From the NCBI GenBank assembly GCA_032718475.1, contig JAUCBJ010008265.1, positions 1 to 48,247 on the forward strand: a stretch of DNA of 48,247 nt. The letters are read 5' to 3'. The stretch is from Nemertoderma westbladi. Lineage: Eukaryota; Xenacoelomorpha; Nemertodermatida; Nemertodermatidae. Every line of letters starts with the position of its first letter. Within the stretch, counting starts at the first letter, position 1. The translations under genes and the position numbers were made by a program. The notes under the pieces are model-generated. The model was not told the origin of the DNA, did not search any database, and was given only the letters and a program-made list of their open reading frames with translations. This document shows positions 1 to 13,432 of the stretch, piece by piece.

Positions 1-1453
1 ATCAGTTATCCCACAAAAGCTTTTACACTTTCTCATCTTCATATTTTTTTTAAGTCAAGACTTAAACATCACCGTACGTGTAAAATAGCATCACTTTACG
101 TCGCTCTTCTTCTTCTTCTTCTCCTCCTGGTCTCGTCTCGTCTCGTATCTTCTCTTTGATTTGTGATCCGCTCTCTTTCTCATCGTATTTACTATTCTCC
201 TCTTCTCTTCTATTATTATTCTCTTAATTTCTTCTCTCCCTATCTCTCTATTACTCTACACTATTACTATTGATTCCCCCGCCCGCGATGACTAAAATTT
301 TTAAAATTGATAAACCACTGGTTGTATTATTGGCGAAAAAATTTTAGTTTTACTAATAATTTGTAAAAATTTGGGCTTTAGCCCAGGAACAAATTATTAT
401 TTCCCCAATCCCCTAACAGAAGAATTGGGAATAGTACCAGAAACGGGTGAGGAGACCGAGATAGGGTATACCCAGAGGGTTTGAGGGAAAACGCCGATAT
501 AGGTACCCCACAATACCCCCCCTATTAGTTGTCTAAAAAAAAATTTCGGCCCGATCCGACCGGCGGTTCTCGAGTTATAAGCGAAACAAGATTTTCGACG
601 TTTGAATTTCCCGCCAAAAACACCAATGAGCTACAGCCAAAACGGTGATAGCTACGGACACGGGACCGACGCCGATCGCTTCGGGGAATACGATTTGCCC
701 ACAAAGATACATTTTCAGAAACGCCGGTCGAATTTAAGGGTGGCGCACGGACCGCGGCACGCGCCGCAACGGCGCATCGGCCCGGCGCGACTAGAAGGAG
801 TGGGAATTTCGTAAAAGTGTGAAAGTAAAAAATGTTTCTTACCCCCGAATTATGGTTGACGGAGCCAATAAAAAATACAAAAAAGTTAATTCTAGGGGGC
901 GTACCGGACCGTCGAAGGTTTCCGATTGGTCGATCGCGTTTTCGTCGATTTCGGCGGGAAGGAAGCGAATAAAGTAAAAACATGTACAAGCGATATGGTA
1001 GGGACGGGGGTCCCCTATCCAACGCAAGCGGTCCCGATGTCGCGCTGTAAGTAGTTCTCGAGATATTGACAGAAGTACCGAGTCTACAGAAAAATGCACT
1101 AATTAGCAATTAGCGCTAATTAAGAGTTAATTAAAAATAAATTGACGAAACTAACGATGCCAATCGATGTAAATCCATGAAAGAAACACGCCAATTTTTT
1201 AAATTTCGAAAAAGACCCAAGAATAGCCGAGTTATTCAACTTTTTGTAAAATTGAGGTCTTTGTCGCCAAGGCGCGTCAGGGCCTCGAATGGCCGCCGAT
1301 CCAATATTTGCAATTATTGAGAAAAAAGGGAATACGAGGTATATTGATAAAATTTTCGACCTAGAGGGCCGCGTACAAGTAATATTATATGAAATATATT
1401 CCTTTTAATCAATTTAGGGTATTTGCTCTAATTATGTCATTTTATAGTACTTT

Positions 1454-1552
1454 TTAACCAAAAGTAAAACTGTAAGCTGTTCTATTGACTTTAGTTTATT
1501 GTTTTGGTTAGAATAACGTGTCTCTGTAACCTGCTCCTTTCCTCTCTATTAA
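1454..1552 (+). mobile_element. 91-bp segment flanked by TTAA direct repeats (example in unit 1)
   Basis: TTAA at 1454-1457 and 1549-1552 bound a 91-bp segment beginning CCAAAAGT and ending CCTCTCTA. Fourteen satellite units have it about 250 bp before the large hairpin; units 11 and 16 have one TTAA instead. The first copy of the local 49-bp duplication also has an uninterrupted TTAA, so the empty state looks ancestral. No terminal inverted repeats are visible, so assignment to a piggyBac-like element is unsupported beyond the TTAA target. Deletion between the two TTAA copies is the alternative. Confidence 0.6.
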
Positions 1553-1706
1553 TCCATTTAGGGTATATTCTCTATTCTATGTTATCCTAATGATCTGCGT
1601 ATATGTAACATACTTAGTGAAAATGTGCCAAAGTTGAATACAGTATTTTTAGAACTAAACCTTGATTCTTGTTATAAATGCTATAAACTCGGACAGTTGA
1701 AAACTG

Positions 1707-1741
1707 TTGTTCACCCAGCCATGGAGTGGCTGGGTGAACAA
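1707..1741. other. perfect 15-bp-stem hairpin (example in unit 1)
   Basis: TTGTTCACCCAGCCA and its exact reverse complement TGGCTGGGTGAACAA flank the 5-nt loop TGGAG. It is present in all 15 complete units, intact in 14, with a loop-closing mismatch in unit 9. About 30 bp downstream (1769-1802) a C6 run and the G-rich run GGGGGGAGGGTGGGGG can pair with each other or, on the G strand, possibly stack as a quadruplex. Role unknown. Confidence 0.9.
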
Positions 1742-1961
1742 CCAAACAATTATATTCGGACCACTTTTCCCCCCTGGAAAAAATGTGGGGGGAGGGTGGG
1801 GGTATCAGTAACAACAACAAACATCTTTGTTTTATAACTCGAGGTATTCAAAAGTTCTATTGGATCATCGTATAAAATAATGAATAATTCAAGGTAAGCG
1901 ATAATTAATTAATTCATCTCCTTATACTGCGATTTACTTCGAGACTGTTCCCAATTCTCTT

Positions 1962-3886
1962 TCTCATCTTCATATTTTTTTTAAGTCAAGACTTAAACAT
2001 CACCGTACGTGTAAAATAGCATCACTTTACGTCGCTCTTCTTCTTCTTCTTCTCCTCCTGGTCTCGTCTCGTCTCGTATCTTCTCTTTGATTTGTGATCC
2101 GCTCTCTTTCTCATCGTATTTACTATTCTCCTCTTCTCTTCTATTATTATTCTCTTAATTTCTTCTCTCCCTATCTCTCTATTACTCTACACTATTACTA
2201 TTGATTCCCCCGCCCGCGATGACTAAAATTTTTAAAATTGATAAACCACTGAGTGAATTATTGGCGAAAAAATTTTAGTTTTACTATAATTTGTAAAAAT
2301 CTGGGCTTTAGCCCAGGAACAAAATATTATTTCCCCAATCCCCTAACAGATGAATTGGGAATAGTACCAGAAACCTGGATGAGACCGAGATAGGGTATAC
2401 CCAGAGGGTTTGAGGGAAAACGCCGATATAGGTACCCCACAATACCCCCCCTATTAACTTTCAAAAAAAAAAATTCGGCCCGATCCGACCGGCGGTTCTC
2501 GAGTTATAAGCGAAACGAGATTTTCGACGTTTGAATTTCCCGCCAAAAACGCCGATGAGCTACAGCCAAAACGGCGATAGCTACGGACACGGGACCGACG
2601 CCGATCGCTTCGGGGTATACGATTTGCTCACAAAGATACATTTTCAGAAACGCCGGTCGAATTTAAGGGTGGCGCACGGACCACGGCGCGCGCCGCAACG
2701 GCGCATCGGCCCGGCGCGACTAGAAGGAGTGGGAATTTCGTAAAAGTGTCAAAGTAAAAAATGTTCCTCACCCCCGAATTATGGTTGACGGAGCCAATAA
2801 AAAATACAAAAAAGTTAATTCTAGGGGGCGTACCGGACTGTCGAAGGTTTCCGATTGGTCGATCGCGTTTTCGTCGATTTCGGTGGGAAGGAAGCGAATA
2901 AAGTAAAAACATGTACAAGCGATATGGTAGGGACGGGGGTCCCCTATCCAACGCAAGCGATCCCAATGTCACGCTGTAAGTAGTTCTCGAGATATTGACA
3001 GAAGTACCGAGTCTACATAAAAATGCACTAATTAGCAATTAGCGCTAATTAAGAGTTAATTAAAAATAAATTGGCGAAACTAACGATGTCAATCGATGTA
3101 AATCCATGAGAGAAACTTGCCAATTTTTTAAATTTCCAAAAAGACCCAAGAATAGCCGAGTTATTCAACTTTTTGTAAAATTGAGGTCTTTGTCGCCAAG
3201 GCGCGTCAGGGCCTCGAATGGCCGCTGATCCAATATTTGCTATTATTGAGAAAAAAAGGGAATACGAGGTATATTGATAAAATTTTCGACCAAGAGCGCC
3301 GCGTACAAGTAATATTATATGAAATATAGTCCTTTTAATCAATTTAGGGTATTTGCTCTAATTATGTCATTTTATAGTCCTTTTTAACCAAAAGTAAAAC
3401 TGTAAGCTGTTCTATTGACTTTAGTTTATTGTTTTGGTTAGAATAACGTGTCTCTGTAACCTGCTCCTTTCCTCTCTATTAATCCATTTAGGGTATATTC
3501 TCTATTCTATGTTATCCTAATGATCTGTGTATATGTAACATACTTAGTGAAAATGTGCCAAAGTTGAATACAGTATTTTTAGAACTAAACCTTGATTCTT
3601 TTTATAAATGCTATAAACTCGGACAGTTGAAAACTGTTGTTCACCCAGCCATGGAGTGGCTGGGTGAACAACCAAACAATTATATTCGGAGCGCTTTTCC
3701 CCCCTGGAAAAAATGCGGGGGGAGGGTGGGTATCAGTAACAACAACAAACATCTTTGTTTTATAACTCGCGGTATTCAAAAGTTCTATGGGATCATCGTA
3801 TATAATAATTAATAATTTGAGTTAAGCGATAATTAATTAATACATCTTATACTGAGATTTACTTCGAGACTGTTCCCAATTCTCTC
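1962..3886 (+). repeat. satellite unit 2
   Basis: Hairpin at 3637-3671, tail type A. Its pyrimidine tract is nearly that of unit 1. The minus-strand core frame stops early here compared with other units, which argues against a conserved protein. Confidence 0.9.
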
Positions 3887-5777
3887 TCTCATCTTCATAT
3901 TTTTTTAAAGTCAAGACTTAAACATCACCGTACGTGTAAAAATAGCGTCTCTTTACGTCGCTCTTCTTCTGCTTCTGCTCCTCCTCCTCGTCTCGTCTCG
4001 TATCTTCTCTTGGATTTGTGATCCGCTCTCTTTCTCATCGTATTTACTATTCTCCTCTTCTCTTCTATTATTATTCTCTTAATTTATTCTCCCTATCTCT
4101 ATCTCTATTACTCTACACTATTACTACTATTCCCCCGCGATGACTAAAATTTTAAAGATGTAAACTCTAGTTGAATTATTGGCGAAAAAATTTTAGTTTT
4201 ACTATAATTTGTAAAAATCTGGGCTTTAGCCCAGGAACAAATTATTATTTCCCCAATCCCCTAACAGAAGAATTGGGAATTGAAACCAGAAAACTAACTG
4301 AGACCGAGATAGGGTATACCGAGAGGGTTTGAGGGAAAACGCCGATATAGGTACCCCACAATACCCCCCCTATTACCTGTCTAAAAAAAAAATTCAGCCC
4401 GATCCGACCGGCGGTTCTCGAGTTATAAGCGAAACGAGATTTTCGACGTTTGAATTTCCCGCCAAAAACACCGATGAGCTACAGCCAAAACGGCGATAGC
4501 TACGGACACGGGACCAACGGCGATCGCTTCGGGGCATACGATTTGCCCACAAAGATACATTTTCAGAAACGCCGGTCGAATTTAAGGGTGGCGCACGGAC
4601 CGCGGCGCGCGCCGCAACGGCGCATCGGCCCGGCGCGACTAGAAGGAGTGGGAATTTCGTAAAAGTGTCAAAGTAAAAAATGTTCCTTACCCCCGAATTA
4701 TGGTTGACGGAGCCAATAAAAAATACAAAAAAGTTAATTCTAGGGGGCGTACCGGACCGTCGAAGGTTTCCGATTGGTCGATCGCGTTTTCGTCGATTTC
4801 GGTGGGAAGGAAGCGAATAAAGTAAAAACATGTACAAGCGATATGGTAGGGACGGGGGTTCCCTATCCAACGGAAGCGGTCCCGATGACGCGCTGTAAGT
4901 AGTTCTCGAGATATTGACAGAAGTACCGAGTCTACATAAAAATGCACTAATTAGCAATTAGCGCTAATTAAGTGTTAATTAAAAATAAATTGGCGAAACT
5001 AACGATGCCAATCGATGTAAATCCATGAGAGGAACTTGCCAATTTTTTAAATTTCGAAAAAGACCCAAGAATAGCCGAGTTATTCAACTTTTTATAAAAT
5101 TGAGGTCTTTGTCGCCAAGGCGCGTCAGGGCCTCGAATGGCCGCCGATCCAATATTTGCTATTATTGAGAAAAAAAGGGAATACAAGGTATATTGATAAA
5201 ATTTTCGACCTAGAGCGCCGCGTACAAGTAATATTATATGAAATATAGTCCTTTTAATCAATTTAGGGTATTTGCTCTAATTATGTCTGTTTATAGTCCT
5301 TTTTAACCAAAAGTAAAACTGTAAGCTGTTCTATTGACTTTAGTTTATTGTTTTGGTTAGAATAACGTGTCTCTGTAACCTGCTCCTTTCCTCTTTATTA
5401 ATCCATTTAGGGTATATTCTCTATTCTATGTTATCCTAATGATCTGCGAATATGTAACATACTTAGTGAAAATGTGCCAAAGTTGAATACAGTATTTTTA
5501 GAACTAAACCTTGATTCTTTTTATAAATACTATAAACTCGGACAGTTGTAAACTGTTGTTCACCCAGCCATGGAGTGGCTGGGTGAACAACCAAACAATT
5601 ATATTCGGAGCGCTTTTTCCCCCTGGAAAAAATGCGGGGGGAGGGTGGGTATCAGTATCAACAAGTTAGATTCGATCATCATATAAAATAATTAATAATT
5701 CAAGTTAGCTATAATTAATTAATAGGCCTACATCTACTTATACTGAGATTTACTTCGAGACTGTTCCCAAATCTCTC
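3887..5777 (+). repeat. satellite unit 3
   Basis: Hairpin at 5556-5590. Tail type B: after GGTATCAGTA it goes to AACAAGTTAGATTCGATC and AATAGGCCTACAT, in place of the ~45-bp longer type A tail. Confidence 0.9.
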
Positions 5778-7672
5778 TCTCATCTTCATATTTTTTTTAA
5801 GTCAAATCTCGAATATCACCGTACGTGTAAAAATAGCGTCTCTTTACGTCGCTCTTCTTCTTCTTCTGCTCCTCCTCCTCGTCTCGTCTCGTATCTTCTC
5901 TTGGATTTGTCATCCGCTCTCTTTCTCATCGTATTTATTATTCTCCTCTTCTCTTCTATTATTATTCTCTTAATTTATTCTCCATCTCCATCTCTATCTC
6001 TATTACTCTACACTATTACTATTCCCCCGCGATGACTAAAATTTTTAAGATGTAAACTCTAGTTGAATTATTGGCGAAAAAATTTTAGTTTTACTATAAT
6101 TTGTAAAAATCTGGGCTTTAGCCCAGGAACAAAATATTATTTCCCCAATCCCCTAACAGAAGAATTGGGAATTGAAACCAGAAAACTAACTGAGACCGAG
6201 TTAGGGTATACCGAGAGGGTTTGAGGGAAAACGCCGATATAGGTACCCCACAATACCCCCCCTATTACCTGTCTAAAAAAAAAATTCAGCCCGATCCGAC
6301 CGGCGGTTCTCGAGTTATAAGCGAAACGAGATTTTCGACGTTTGAATTTCCCGCCAAAAACGCCCATGAGCTACAGCCAAAACGGCGATAGCTACGGACA
6401 CGGGACCGACGCCGATCGCTTCGGGGCATACGATTTGCCCACAAAGATACATTTTCAGAAACGCCGGTCGAATTTAAGGGTGGCGCACGGACCGCGGCGC
6501 GCGCCGCAACGGCGCATCGGCCCGGCGCGACTAGAAGGAGTGGGAATTTCGTAAAAGTGTGAAAGTAAAAAATGTTCCTTACCCCCGAATTATGGTTGAC
6601 GGAGCCAATAAAAAATACAAAAAAGTTAATTCTAGGGGGCGTACCGGACCGTCGAAGGTTTCCGATTGGTCGATCGCGTTTTCGTCGATTTCGGCGGGAA
6701 GGAAGGGAATAAAGTAAAAACATGTACAAGCGATATGGTAGGGACAGGGGTCCCCTATCCAACGGAAGCGGTCCCGATGACGCGCTGTAAGTAGTTCTCG
6801 AGATATTGACAGAAGTACCGAGTCTTCAGAAAAATGCACTAATTAGCAATTAGCGCTAATTAAGTGTTAATTAAAAATAAATTGGCGAAACTAACGATGC
6901 CAATCGATGTAAATCCATGAGAGGAACTTGCCAATTTTTTAAATTTCGAAAAAGACCCAAGAATAGCCGAGTTATTCAACTTTTTGTAAAATTGAGGTCT
7001 TTGTCGCCAAGGCGCGTCAGGGCCTCGAATGGCCGCCGATCCAATATTTGCTATTATTGAGAAAAAAAGGGAATACGAGGTATATTGATAAAATTTTCGA
7101 CCTAGAGCGCCGCGTACAAGTAATATTATATGAAATATAGTCCTTTTAATCAATTTAGGGTATTTGCTCTAATTATGTCATTTTATAGTCCTTTTTAACC
7201 AAAAGTAAAACTGTAAGCTGTTCTATTGACTTTAGTTTATTGTTTTGGTTAGAATAACGTGTCTCTGTAACCTGCTCCTTTCCTCTTTATTAATCCATTT
7301 AGGGTATATTCTCTATTCTATGTTATCCTAATGATCTGCGAATATGTAACATACTTAGTGAAAATGTGCCAAAGTTGAATACAGTATTTTTAGAACTAAA
7401 CCTTGATTCTTTTTATAAATGCTATAAACTCGGACAGTTGAAAACTGTTGTTCACCCAGCCATGGAGTGGCTGGGTGAACAACCAAACAATTATATTCGG
7501 AGCGCTTTTCCCCCCTGGAAAAAATGCGGGGGGAGGGTGGGTATCAGTAACAACAAGTTAGATTCGATTATCATATATAATAATTAATAATTCAAGTTAG
7601 CTATAATTAATTAATAGGCCTACATATTCTACTTATACTGAGATTTACTTCGAGACTGTTCCCAATTCTCTC
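5778..7672 (+). repeat. satellite unit 4
   Basis: Hairpin at 7448-7482, tail type B. The stretch 6004-7955, reaching into unit 5, reads identically to 13654-15605 (offset 7,650, four units on) wherever I compared it. Confidence 0.9.
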
Positions 7673-9587
7673 TCTCATCTTCATATTTTTTTCAAGTCAA
7701 ATCTCGAACGTCACCGTACGTGTACAAATAGCGTATCTTTACGTCTCTCTTCTTCTTCTTCTTCTCCTCCTCGTCTCGTCTCGTATCTTCTCTTGGATTT
7801 ATCATCCGCTCTCTTTCTCATCGTATTTACTATTCTCCTCTTCTATTCTATTATTATTCTCTTAATTTATTCTCTATCTCTATCTCTATTACTCTACATA
7901 CACTATTACTATTCCCCCGCGATGACTAAAATTTTTAAGATGTAAACTCTAGTTGAATTATTGGCGAAAAAATTTTAGTTTTACTATAATTTGTAAAAAT
8001 CTGGGCTTTAGCCCAGGAACAAATTATTATTTCCCCAATCCCCTAACAGAAGAATTGGGAATTGAAACCAGAAAACTAACTGAGACCGAGTTAGGGTATA
8101 CCGAGAGGGTTTGAGGGAAAACGCCGATATAGGTACCCCACAATATCCCCCCTATTACCTGTCTAAAAAAAAAATTCGGCCCGATCCGACCGGCGGTTCT
8201 CGAGTTATAAGCGAAACAAGATTTTCGACGTTTGAATTTCCCGCCAAAAACACCAATGAGCTACAGCCAAAACGGCGATAGCTACGGACACGGGACCGAC
8301 GCCGATCGCTTCGGGGCATACGATTTGCCCACAAAGATACATTTTCAGAAACGCCGGTCGAATTTAAGGGTGGCGCACGGACCGCGGCGCGCGCCGCAAC
8401 GGCGCATCGGCCCGGCGCGACTAGAAGGAGTGGGAATTTCGTAAAAGTGTGAAAGTAAAAAATGTTCCTTACCCCCGAATTATTGTTGACGGAGCCAATA
8501 AAAAATACAAAAAAGTTAATTCTAGGGGGCGTACCGGACCGTCGAAGGTTTCCGATTGGTCGATCGCGTTTTCGTCGATTTCGGTGGGAAGGAAGCGAAT
8601 AAAGTAAAAACATGTACAAGCGATATGGTAGGGACGGGGGTCCCCTATCCAACGGAAGCGGTCCCGATGTCGCGCTGTAAGTAGTTCTCGAGATATTGAC
8701 AGAAGTAACGAGTCTACAGAAAAATGCACTAATTAGCAATTAGCGTTAATTAAGAGTTAATTAAAAATAAATTGGCGAAACTAACGATGTCAATCGATGT
8801 AAATCCATGAGAGAAACTTGCCAATTTTTTAAATTTCCAAAAAGACCCAAGAATAGCCGAGTTATTCAACTTTTTGTAAAATTGAGGTCTTTGTCGCCAA
8901 GGCGCGTCAGGGCCTCGAATGGCCGCTGATCCAATATTTGCTATTATTGAGAAAAAAAGGGAATACGAGGTATATTGATAAAATTTTCGACCTAGAGCGC
9001 CGCGTACAAGTAATATTATATGAAATATAGTCCTTTTAATCAATTTAGGGTATTTGCTCTAATTATGTCATTTTATAGTCCTTTTTAACCAAAAGTAAAA
9101 CTGTAAGCTGTTCTATTGACTTTAGTTTATTGTTTTGGTTAGAATAACGTGTCTCTGTAACCTGCTCCTTTCCTCTCTATTAATCCATTTAGGGTATATT
9201 CTCTATTCTATGTTATCCTAATGATCTGTGTATATGTAACATACTTAGTGGAAATGTGCCAAAGTTGAATACAGTATTTTTAGAACTAAACCTTGATTCT
9301 TTTTATAAATGCTATAAACTCGGACAGTTGAAAACTGTTGTTCACCCAGCCATGGAGTGGCTGGGTGAACAACCAAACAATTATATTCGGAGCACTTTTC
9401 CCCCCTGGAAAAAATGCGGGGGGAGGGTGGGTATCAGTAACAACAACAAACATCTTTGTTTTATAACTCGCGGTATTCAAAAGTTCTATGGGATCATCAT
9501 ATATAATAATTAATAATTTGAGTTAAGCGATAATTAATTAATACATCTTATACTGAGATTTACTTCGAGACTGTTCCCAATTCTCTC
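7673..9587 (+). repeat. satellite unit 5
   Basis: Hairpin at 9338-9372, tail type A. From about 7937 to 9922 it reads the same as 9859-11844 (offset 1,922), so units 5 and 6 are recent tandem duplicates. The palindrome AATTAGCGCTAATT is broken here (GCGTTAATT). Confidence 0.9.
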
Positions 9588-11509
9588 TCTCATCTTCATA
9601 TTTTTTTAAAGTCAAGACTTAAACATCACCGTACGTGTAAAAATAGCGTCTCTTTACGTCGCTCTTCTTCTTCTTCTCCTCCTCGTCTCGTCTCGTCTCG
9701 TCTCGTATCTTCTCTTGGATTTGTGATCCGCTCTCTTTCTCATCGTATTTACTATTCTCCTCTTCTATTCTATTATTATTCTCTTAATTTATTCTCTATC
9801 TCTATCTCTATTACTCTACATACACTATTACTATTCCCCCGCGATGACTAAAATTTTAAAGATGTAAACTCTAGTTGAATTATTGGCGAAAAAATTTTAG
9901 TTTTACTATAATTTGTAAAAATCTGGGCTTTAGCCCAGGAACAAATTATTATTTCCCCAATCCCCTAACAGAAGAATTGGGAATTGAAACCAGAAAACTA
10001 ACTGAGACCGAGTTAGGGTATACCGAGAGGGTTTGAGGGAAAACGCCGATATAGGTACCCCACAATATCCCCCCTATTACCTGTCTAAAAAAAAAATTCG
10101 GCCCGATCCGACCGGCGGTTCTCGAGTTATAAGCGAAACAAGATTTTCGACGTTTGAATTTCCCGCCAAAAACACCAATGAGCTACAGCCAAAACGGCGA
10201 TAGCTACGGACACGGGACCGACGCCGATCGCTTCGGGGCATACGATTTGCCCACAAAGATACATTTTCAGAAACGCCGGTCGAATTTAAGGGTGGCGCAC
10301 GGACCGCGGCGCGCGCCGCAACGGCGCATCGGCCCGGCGCGACTAGAAGGAGTGGGAATTTCGTAAAAGTGTGAAAGTAAAAAATGTTCCTTACCCCCGA
10401 ATTATTGTTGACGGAGCCAATAAAAAATACAAAAAAGTTAATTCTAGGGGGCGTACCGGACCGTCGAAGGTTTCCGATTGGTCGATCGCGTTTTCGTCGA
10501 TTTCGGTGGGAAGGAAGCGAATAAAGTAAAAACATGTACAAGCGATATGGTAGGGACGGGGGTCCCCTATCCAACGGAAGCGGTCCCGATGTCGCGCTGT
10601 AAGTAGTTCTCGAGATATTGACAGAAGTAACGAGTCTACAGAAAAATGCACTAATTAGCAATTAGCGTTAATTAAGAGTTAATTAAAAATAAATTGGCGA
10701 AACTAACGATGTCAATCGATGTAAATCCATGAGAGAAACTTGCCAATTTTTTAAATTTCCAAAAAGACCCAAGAATAGCCGAGTTATTCAACTTTTTGTA
10801 AAATTGAGGTCTTTGTCGCCAAGGCGCGTCAGGGCCTCGAATGGCCGCTGATCCAATATTTGCTATTATTGAGAAAAAAAGGGAATACGAGGTATATTGA
10901 TAAAATTTTCGACCTAGAGCGCCGCGTACAAGTAATATTATATGAAATATAGTCCTTTTAATCAATTTAGGGTATTTGCTCTAATTATGTCATTTTATAG
11001 TCCTTTTTAACCAAAAGTAAAACTGTAAGCTGTTCTATTGACTTTAGTTTATTGTTTTGGTTAGAATAACGTGTCTCTGTAACCTGCTCCTTTCCTCTCT
11101 ATTAATCCATTTAGGGTATATTCTCTATTCTATGTTATCCTAATGATCTGTGTATATGTAACATACTTAGTGGAAATGTGCCAAAGTTGAATACAGTATT
11201 TTTAGAACTAAACCTTGATTCTTTTTATAAATGCTATAAACTCGGACAGTTGAAAACTGTTGTTCACCCAGCCATGGAGTGGCTGGGTGAACAACCAAAC
11301 AATTATATTCGGAGCACTTTTCCCCCCTGGAAAAAATGCGGGGGGAGGGTGGGTATCAGTAACAACAACAAACATCTTTGTTTTATAACTCGCGGTATTC
11401 AAAAGTTCTATGGGATCATCATATATAATAATTAATAATTTGAGTTAAGCGATAATTAATTAATACATCTTATACTGAGATTTACTTCGAGACTGTTCCC
11501 AATTCTCTC
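9588..11509 (+). repeat. satellite unit 6
   Basis: Hairpin at 11260-11294, tail type A. The CTCGT pentamer run near 9685 is expanded to four copies. The core closely matches unit 10 at an offset of 7,660, with a visible T/G difference in ATTATTGTTG versus ATTATGGTTG. Confidence 0.9.
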
Positions 11510-13432
11510 TCTCATCTTCATATTTTTTTAAAGTCAAGACTTAAACATCACCGTACGTGTAAAAATAGCGTCTCTTTACGTCGCTCTTCTTCTTCTTCTC
11601 CTCCTCGTCTCGTCTCGTCTCGTCTCGTATCTTCTCTTGGATTTGTGATCCGCTCTCTTTCTCATCGTATTTACTATTCTCCTCTTCTATTCTATTATTA
11701 TTCTCTTAATTTATTCTCTATCTCTATCTCTATTACTCTACATACACTATTACTATTCCCCCGCGATGACTAAAATTTTAAAGATGTAAACTCTAGTTGA
11801 ATTATTGGCGAAAAAATTTTAGTTTTACTATAATTTGTAAAAATTTGGGCTTTAGCCCAGGAACAAATTATTATTTCCCCAATCCCCTAACAGAAGAATT
11901 GGGAATTGAAACCAGAAAACTAACTGAGACCGAGATAGGGTATACCGAGAGGGTTTGAGGGAAAACGCCGATATAGGTACCCCACAATACCCCCCCTATT
12001 AACTTTCTAAAAAAAAAATTCGGCCCGATCCGACCGGCGGTTCTCGAGTTATAAGCGAAACGAAGATTTTCGACGTTTGAATTTCCCGCCAAAAACGCCC
12101 ATGAGCTACAGCCAAAACGGCGATAGCTACGGACACGGGACCGACGGCGATCGCTTCGGGGCATACGATTTGCCCACAAAGATACATTTTCAGAAACGCC
12201 GGTCGAATTTAAGGGTGGCGCACGGACCGCGGCGCGCGCCGCAACGGCGCATCGGCCTGGCGCGACTAGAAGGAGTGGGAATTTCGTAAAAGTGTCAAAG
12301 TAAAAAATGTTCCTTACCCCCGAATTATGGTTGACGGAGCAAATAAAAAATACAAAAAAGTTAATTCTAGGGGGCGTACCGGACCGTCGAAGGTTTCCGA
12401 TTGGTCGATCGCGTTTTCGTCGATTTCGGCGGGAAGGAAGCGAATAAAGTAAAAACATGTACAAGCGATATGGTAGGGACGGGGGTCCCCTATCCAACGC
12501 AAGCGGTCCCGATGTCAAGCATGTAAGTAGTTCTCGAGATATTGACAGAAGTACCGAGTCTACAGAAAAATGCACTAATTAGCAATTAGCGTTAATTAAG
12601 AGTTAATTAAAAATAAATTGGCGAAACTAACGATGCCAATCGACGTAAATCCATGCGAGGAACACGCCAATTTTTTAAATTTCGAAAAAGACCCAAGAAT
12701 AGCCGAGTTATTCAACTTTTTGTAAAATTGAGGTCTTTGTCGCCAAGGCGCGTCAGGGCCTCGAATGGCCGCCGATCCAATATTTGCTATTATTGAGAAA
12801 AAAAGGGAATACGAGGTATATTGATAAAATTTTCGACCTAGAGCGCCGCGTACAAGTAATATTATATGAAATATAGTCCTTTTAATCAATTTAGGGTATT
12901 TGCTCTAATTATGTCATTTTATAGTCCTTTTTAACCAAAAGTAAAACTGTAAGCTGTTCTATTGACTTAGTTTATTGTTTTGGTTAGAATAACGTGTCTC
13001 TGTAACCTGCTCCTTTCCTCTCTATTAATCCTTTTAGGGTATATTCTCTATTCTATGTTATCCTAATGATCTGTGTATATGTAACATACTTAGTGAAAAT
13101 GTGCCAAAGTTGAATACAGTATTTTTAGAACTAAACCTTGATTCTTTTTATAAATGCTATAAACTCGGACAGTTGAAAACTGTTGTTCACCCAGCCATGG
13201 AGTGGCTGGGTGAACAACCAAACAATTATATTCGGAGCGCTTTTCCCCCCTGGAAAAAATGTGGGGGGAGGGTGGGTATCAGTAACAACAACAAACATCT
13301 TTGTTTTATAACTCGCGGTATTCAAAAGTTCTATGGGATCATCGTATATAATAATTAATAATTTGAGTTAAGCGATAATTAATTAATACATCTTATACTG
13401 AGATTTACTTCGAGACTGTTCCCAATTCTCTC
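11510..13432 (+). repeat. satellite unit 7
   Basis: Hairpin at 13183-13217, tail type A. It has a private change near 12515 (TCAAGCATGTAAG instead of TCGCGCTGTAAG), which fuses two otherwise separate minus-strand open frames by chance. Confidence 0.9.

Larger units (their letters stand above)
31..1961 (+). repeat. satellite unit 1
   Basis: First unit, preceded by only 30 bp of sequence that does not match the preceding part of other units. TTAA-bounded insert at 1454-1552, hairpin at 1707-1741, tail type A. It shares with units 2 and 10 the variant GATTCCCCCGCCCGCG near the end of the pyrimidine tract. From about 840 on it closely matches the unit 9/10 region at an offset of about 15,282, with a few differences. 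Confidence 0.9.

Noticed and set aside
559-585. GGTTCTCGAG as a Pol III B box
   Set aside because: Does not fit the GGTTCGANTCC consensus, and no A box or T-run terminator is correctly placed.
525-1109. 194-codon minus-strand frame, and the 70-codon plus-strand frame at 602-814, repeated in every satellite unit
   Set aside because: Both begin at TTG, overlap on opposite strands in GC-rich DNA, are truncated in some units, and vary mostly at amino-acid-changing positions. No domain recognised.
1420-1570. TTTAGGG telomere-like motifs in the satellite
   Set aside because: Only two isolated copies per unit, both part of a 49-bp duplication; no tandem telomeric array.
1614-1837. Short frames on both strands over the large hairpin (60-125 codons in different units)
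   Set aside because: They translate the inverted repeat and flanking low-complexity sequence; length changes with the tail type; no family resemblance.
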